Positions 63,801 through 64,000 of a stretch of 64,000 bases of DNA are shown in pieces (within the stretch, counting starts at the first letter, position 1; each line of letters opens with the position of its first letter). The stretch spans positions 2,666,001 through 2,730,000 of the forward strand of contig CAWBUL010000006.1 of assembly GCA_963791885.1 (NCBI GenBank). Direction: 5' to 3'. The notes beneath the pieces were generated by a model. It was not told the origin of the DNA and did not search any database. It saw nothing but the letters and a program-made list of their open reading frames with translations. The stretch is from CAVSUZ01 sp963791885 (lineage in GTDB: Bacteria > Pseudomonadota > Alphaproteobacteria > Acetobacterales > Acetobacteraceae). The position numbers and the translations under genes are program-made.

Positions 63801-64000
63801 CCAACCCGCGAAATCTCTGACTCACTTCGGGTTCCCACTGCCCGCGAGATGTGATTCGATTTCCCGCGGCGATTCGCGGGAGGCGAGCATGGGCAGAGCG
63901 GTAGCGGTCAGCCGGACCGCTCACAGTGCACGGGAGCTTCGGGCAACGGCGAGCAAATGCTCCGACGCTGACCAGGTCCGCCGGTTACTGGCGATTGCTC
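63801..64000 (+). mobile_element. Left end of an IS630-family element (partial)
   Basis: The racemase-like reading frame stops matching its family at a TA dinucleotide (63799-63800), the target type of IS630. An ATG at 63889 then opens a transposase frame that runs off the window. A hairpin (TCCCGCG, TCGCGGGA) lies around 63861-63880, just before the transposase. The other end is outside the window. Confidence 0.7.
63889..64000 (+). CDS. IS630 family transposase, N-terminal part
   Basis: The frame reads MGRAVAVSRTAHSAREL, then RATASKCSDADQVRRLLAIA, the usual start of IS630 transposases with its helix-turn-helix region. The frame is open to the last base. The catalytic DDE part would lie beyond the window. 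Confidence 0.75.
   Translation, partial: MGRAVAVSRTAHSARELRATASKCSDADQVRRLLAIA

Overview
The window looks like chromosomal DNA from a GC-rich alphaproteobacterium, most likely an Acetobacteraceae-type member of the Rhodospirillales. The grounds are the gene content (aerobic cobaltochelatase cobS-cobT beside bolA and a J-domain gene; prkA-yeaH-spoVR; zinc-ribbon/ftsE/ftsX/ydcF/plsC/DUF2125; kdsA near pyrG and secG; a Kdo hydroxylase), the strong GC bias at third codon positions and the frequent GTG starts. This is inference from gene families; no 16S or tRNA gene was seen.

Layout. 1-12.9 kb: ordinary housekeeping DNA, mostly on the minus strand: a small glycosyltransferase, a CHAP amidase, then secG, a CoA-transferase/racemase gene, pyrG, a small membrane protein, a multicopper oxidase, kdsA and ridA, followed by purD, the divergent xseA, and a sodium-solute symporter with its DUF3311 partner. 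13.0-14.2 kb: a complete IS5 element with TTAG target duplications, 90 bp upstream of the symporter pair. 14.2-26.7 kb: 2-hydroxyacid dehydrogenase and epoxide-hydrolase-like genes, an Smr protein, an MFS transporter, an NdvA-like ABC exporter, bolA, the J-domain gene, cobS, cobT, an S24-type autocleaving repressor and a glutathionyl-hydroquinone-reductase-like GST.

26.7-40.8 kb is a damaged surface-glycan region. It holds an aldo/keto reductase pseudogene, a TPR glycosyltransferase, a decayed repeat protein, an island of three insertion sequences (truncated IS5-type, broken IS21, apparently intact IS701), a 5'-truncated GT2-GT2-GT9 fusion carrying a run of ten G, another GT2, a NodS-like methyltransferase and an acyl-CoA-dehydrogenase homologue. 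40.8-48.4 kb: a cysteine-dioxygenase-like cupin, an unknown protein, a GMC oxidoreductase and the prkA-yeaH-spoVR stress operon (prkA frameshifted). 48.4-56 kb: a 565-bp non-coding stretch with several structured motifs, a 59-codon gene, two arsenosugar-type glycosyltransferases, an alpha-glucosidase, a frameshifted Ldh-family dehydrogenase, a DUF1194 protein, a Kdo hydroxylase overlapped by a phosphatase gene, and PaiB. 56-60.7 kb: the zinc-ribbon gene and the ftsE-ftsX-ydcF-plsC-DUF2125 block, with ftsX carrying two frameshifts. 60.7-64 kb: an amidohydrolase, a DAO oxidase and a racemase-like gene cut by an IS630 element that runs off the window.

Two themes stand out. First, envelope chemistry recurs: kdsA makes Kdo-8-phosphate, KdoO would hydroxylate Kdo to Ko, and glycosyltransferases and an NdvA-like exporter accompany them. 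Second, an unusual number of otherwise conserved genes have a single-base length change (aldo/keto reductase, glycosyltransferase fusion twice, prkA, Ldh-family, ftsX twice). This means either a genome undergoing decay or base-level assembly errors; raw reads would decide. No CRISPR array, rRNA, tRNA or prophage was found.
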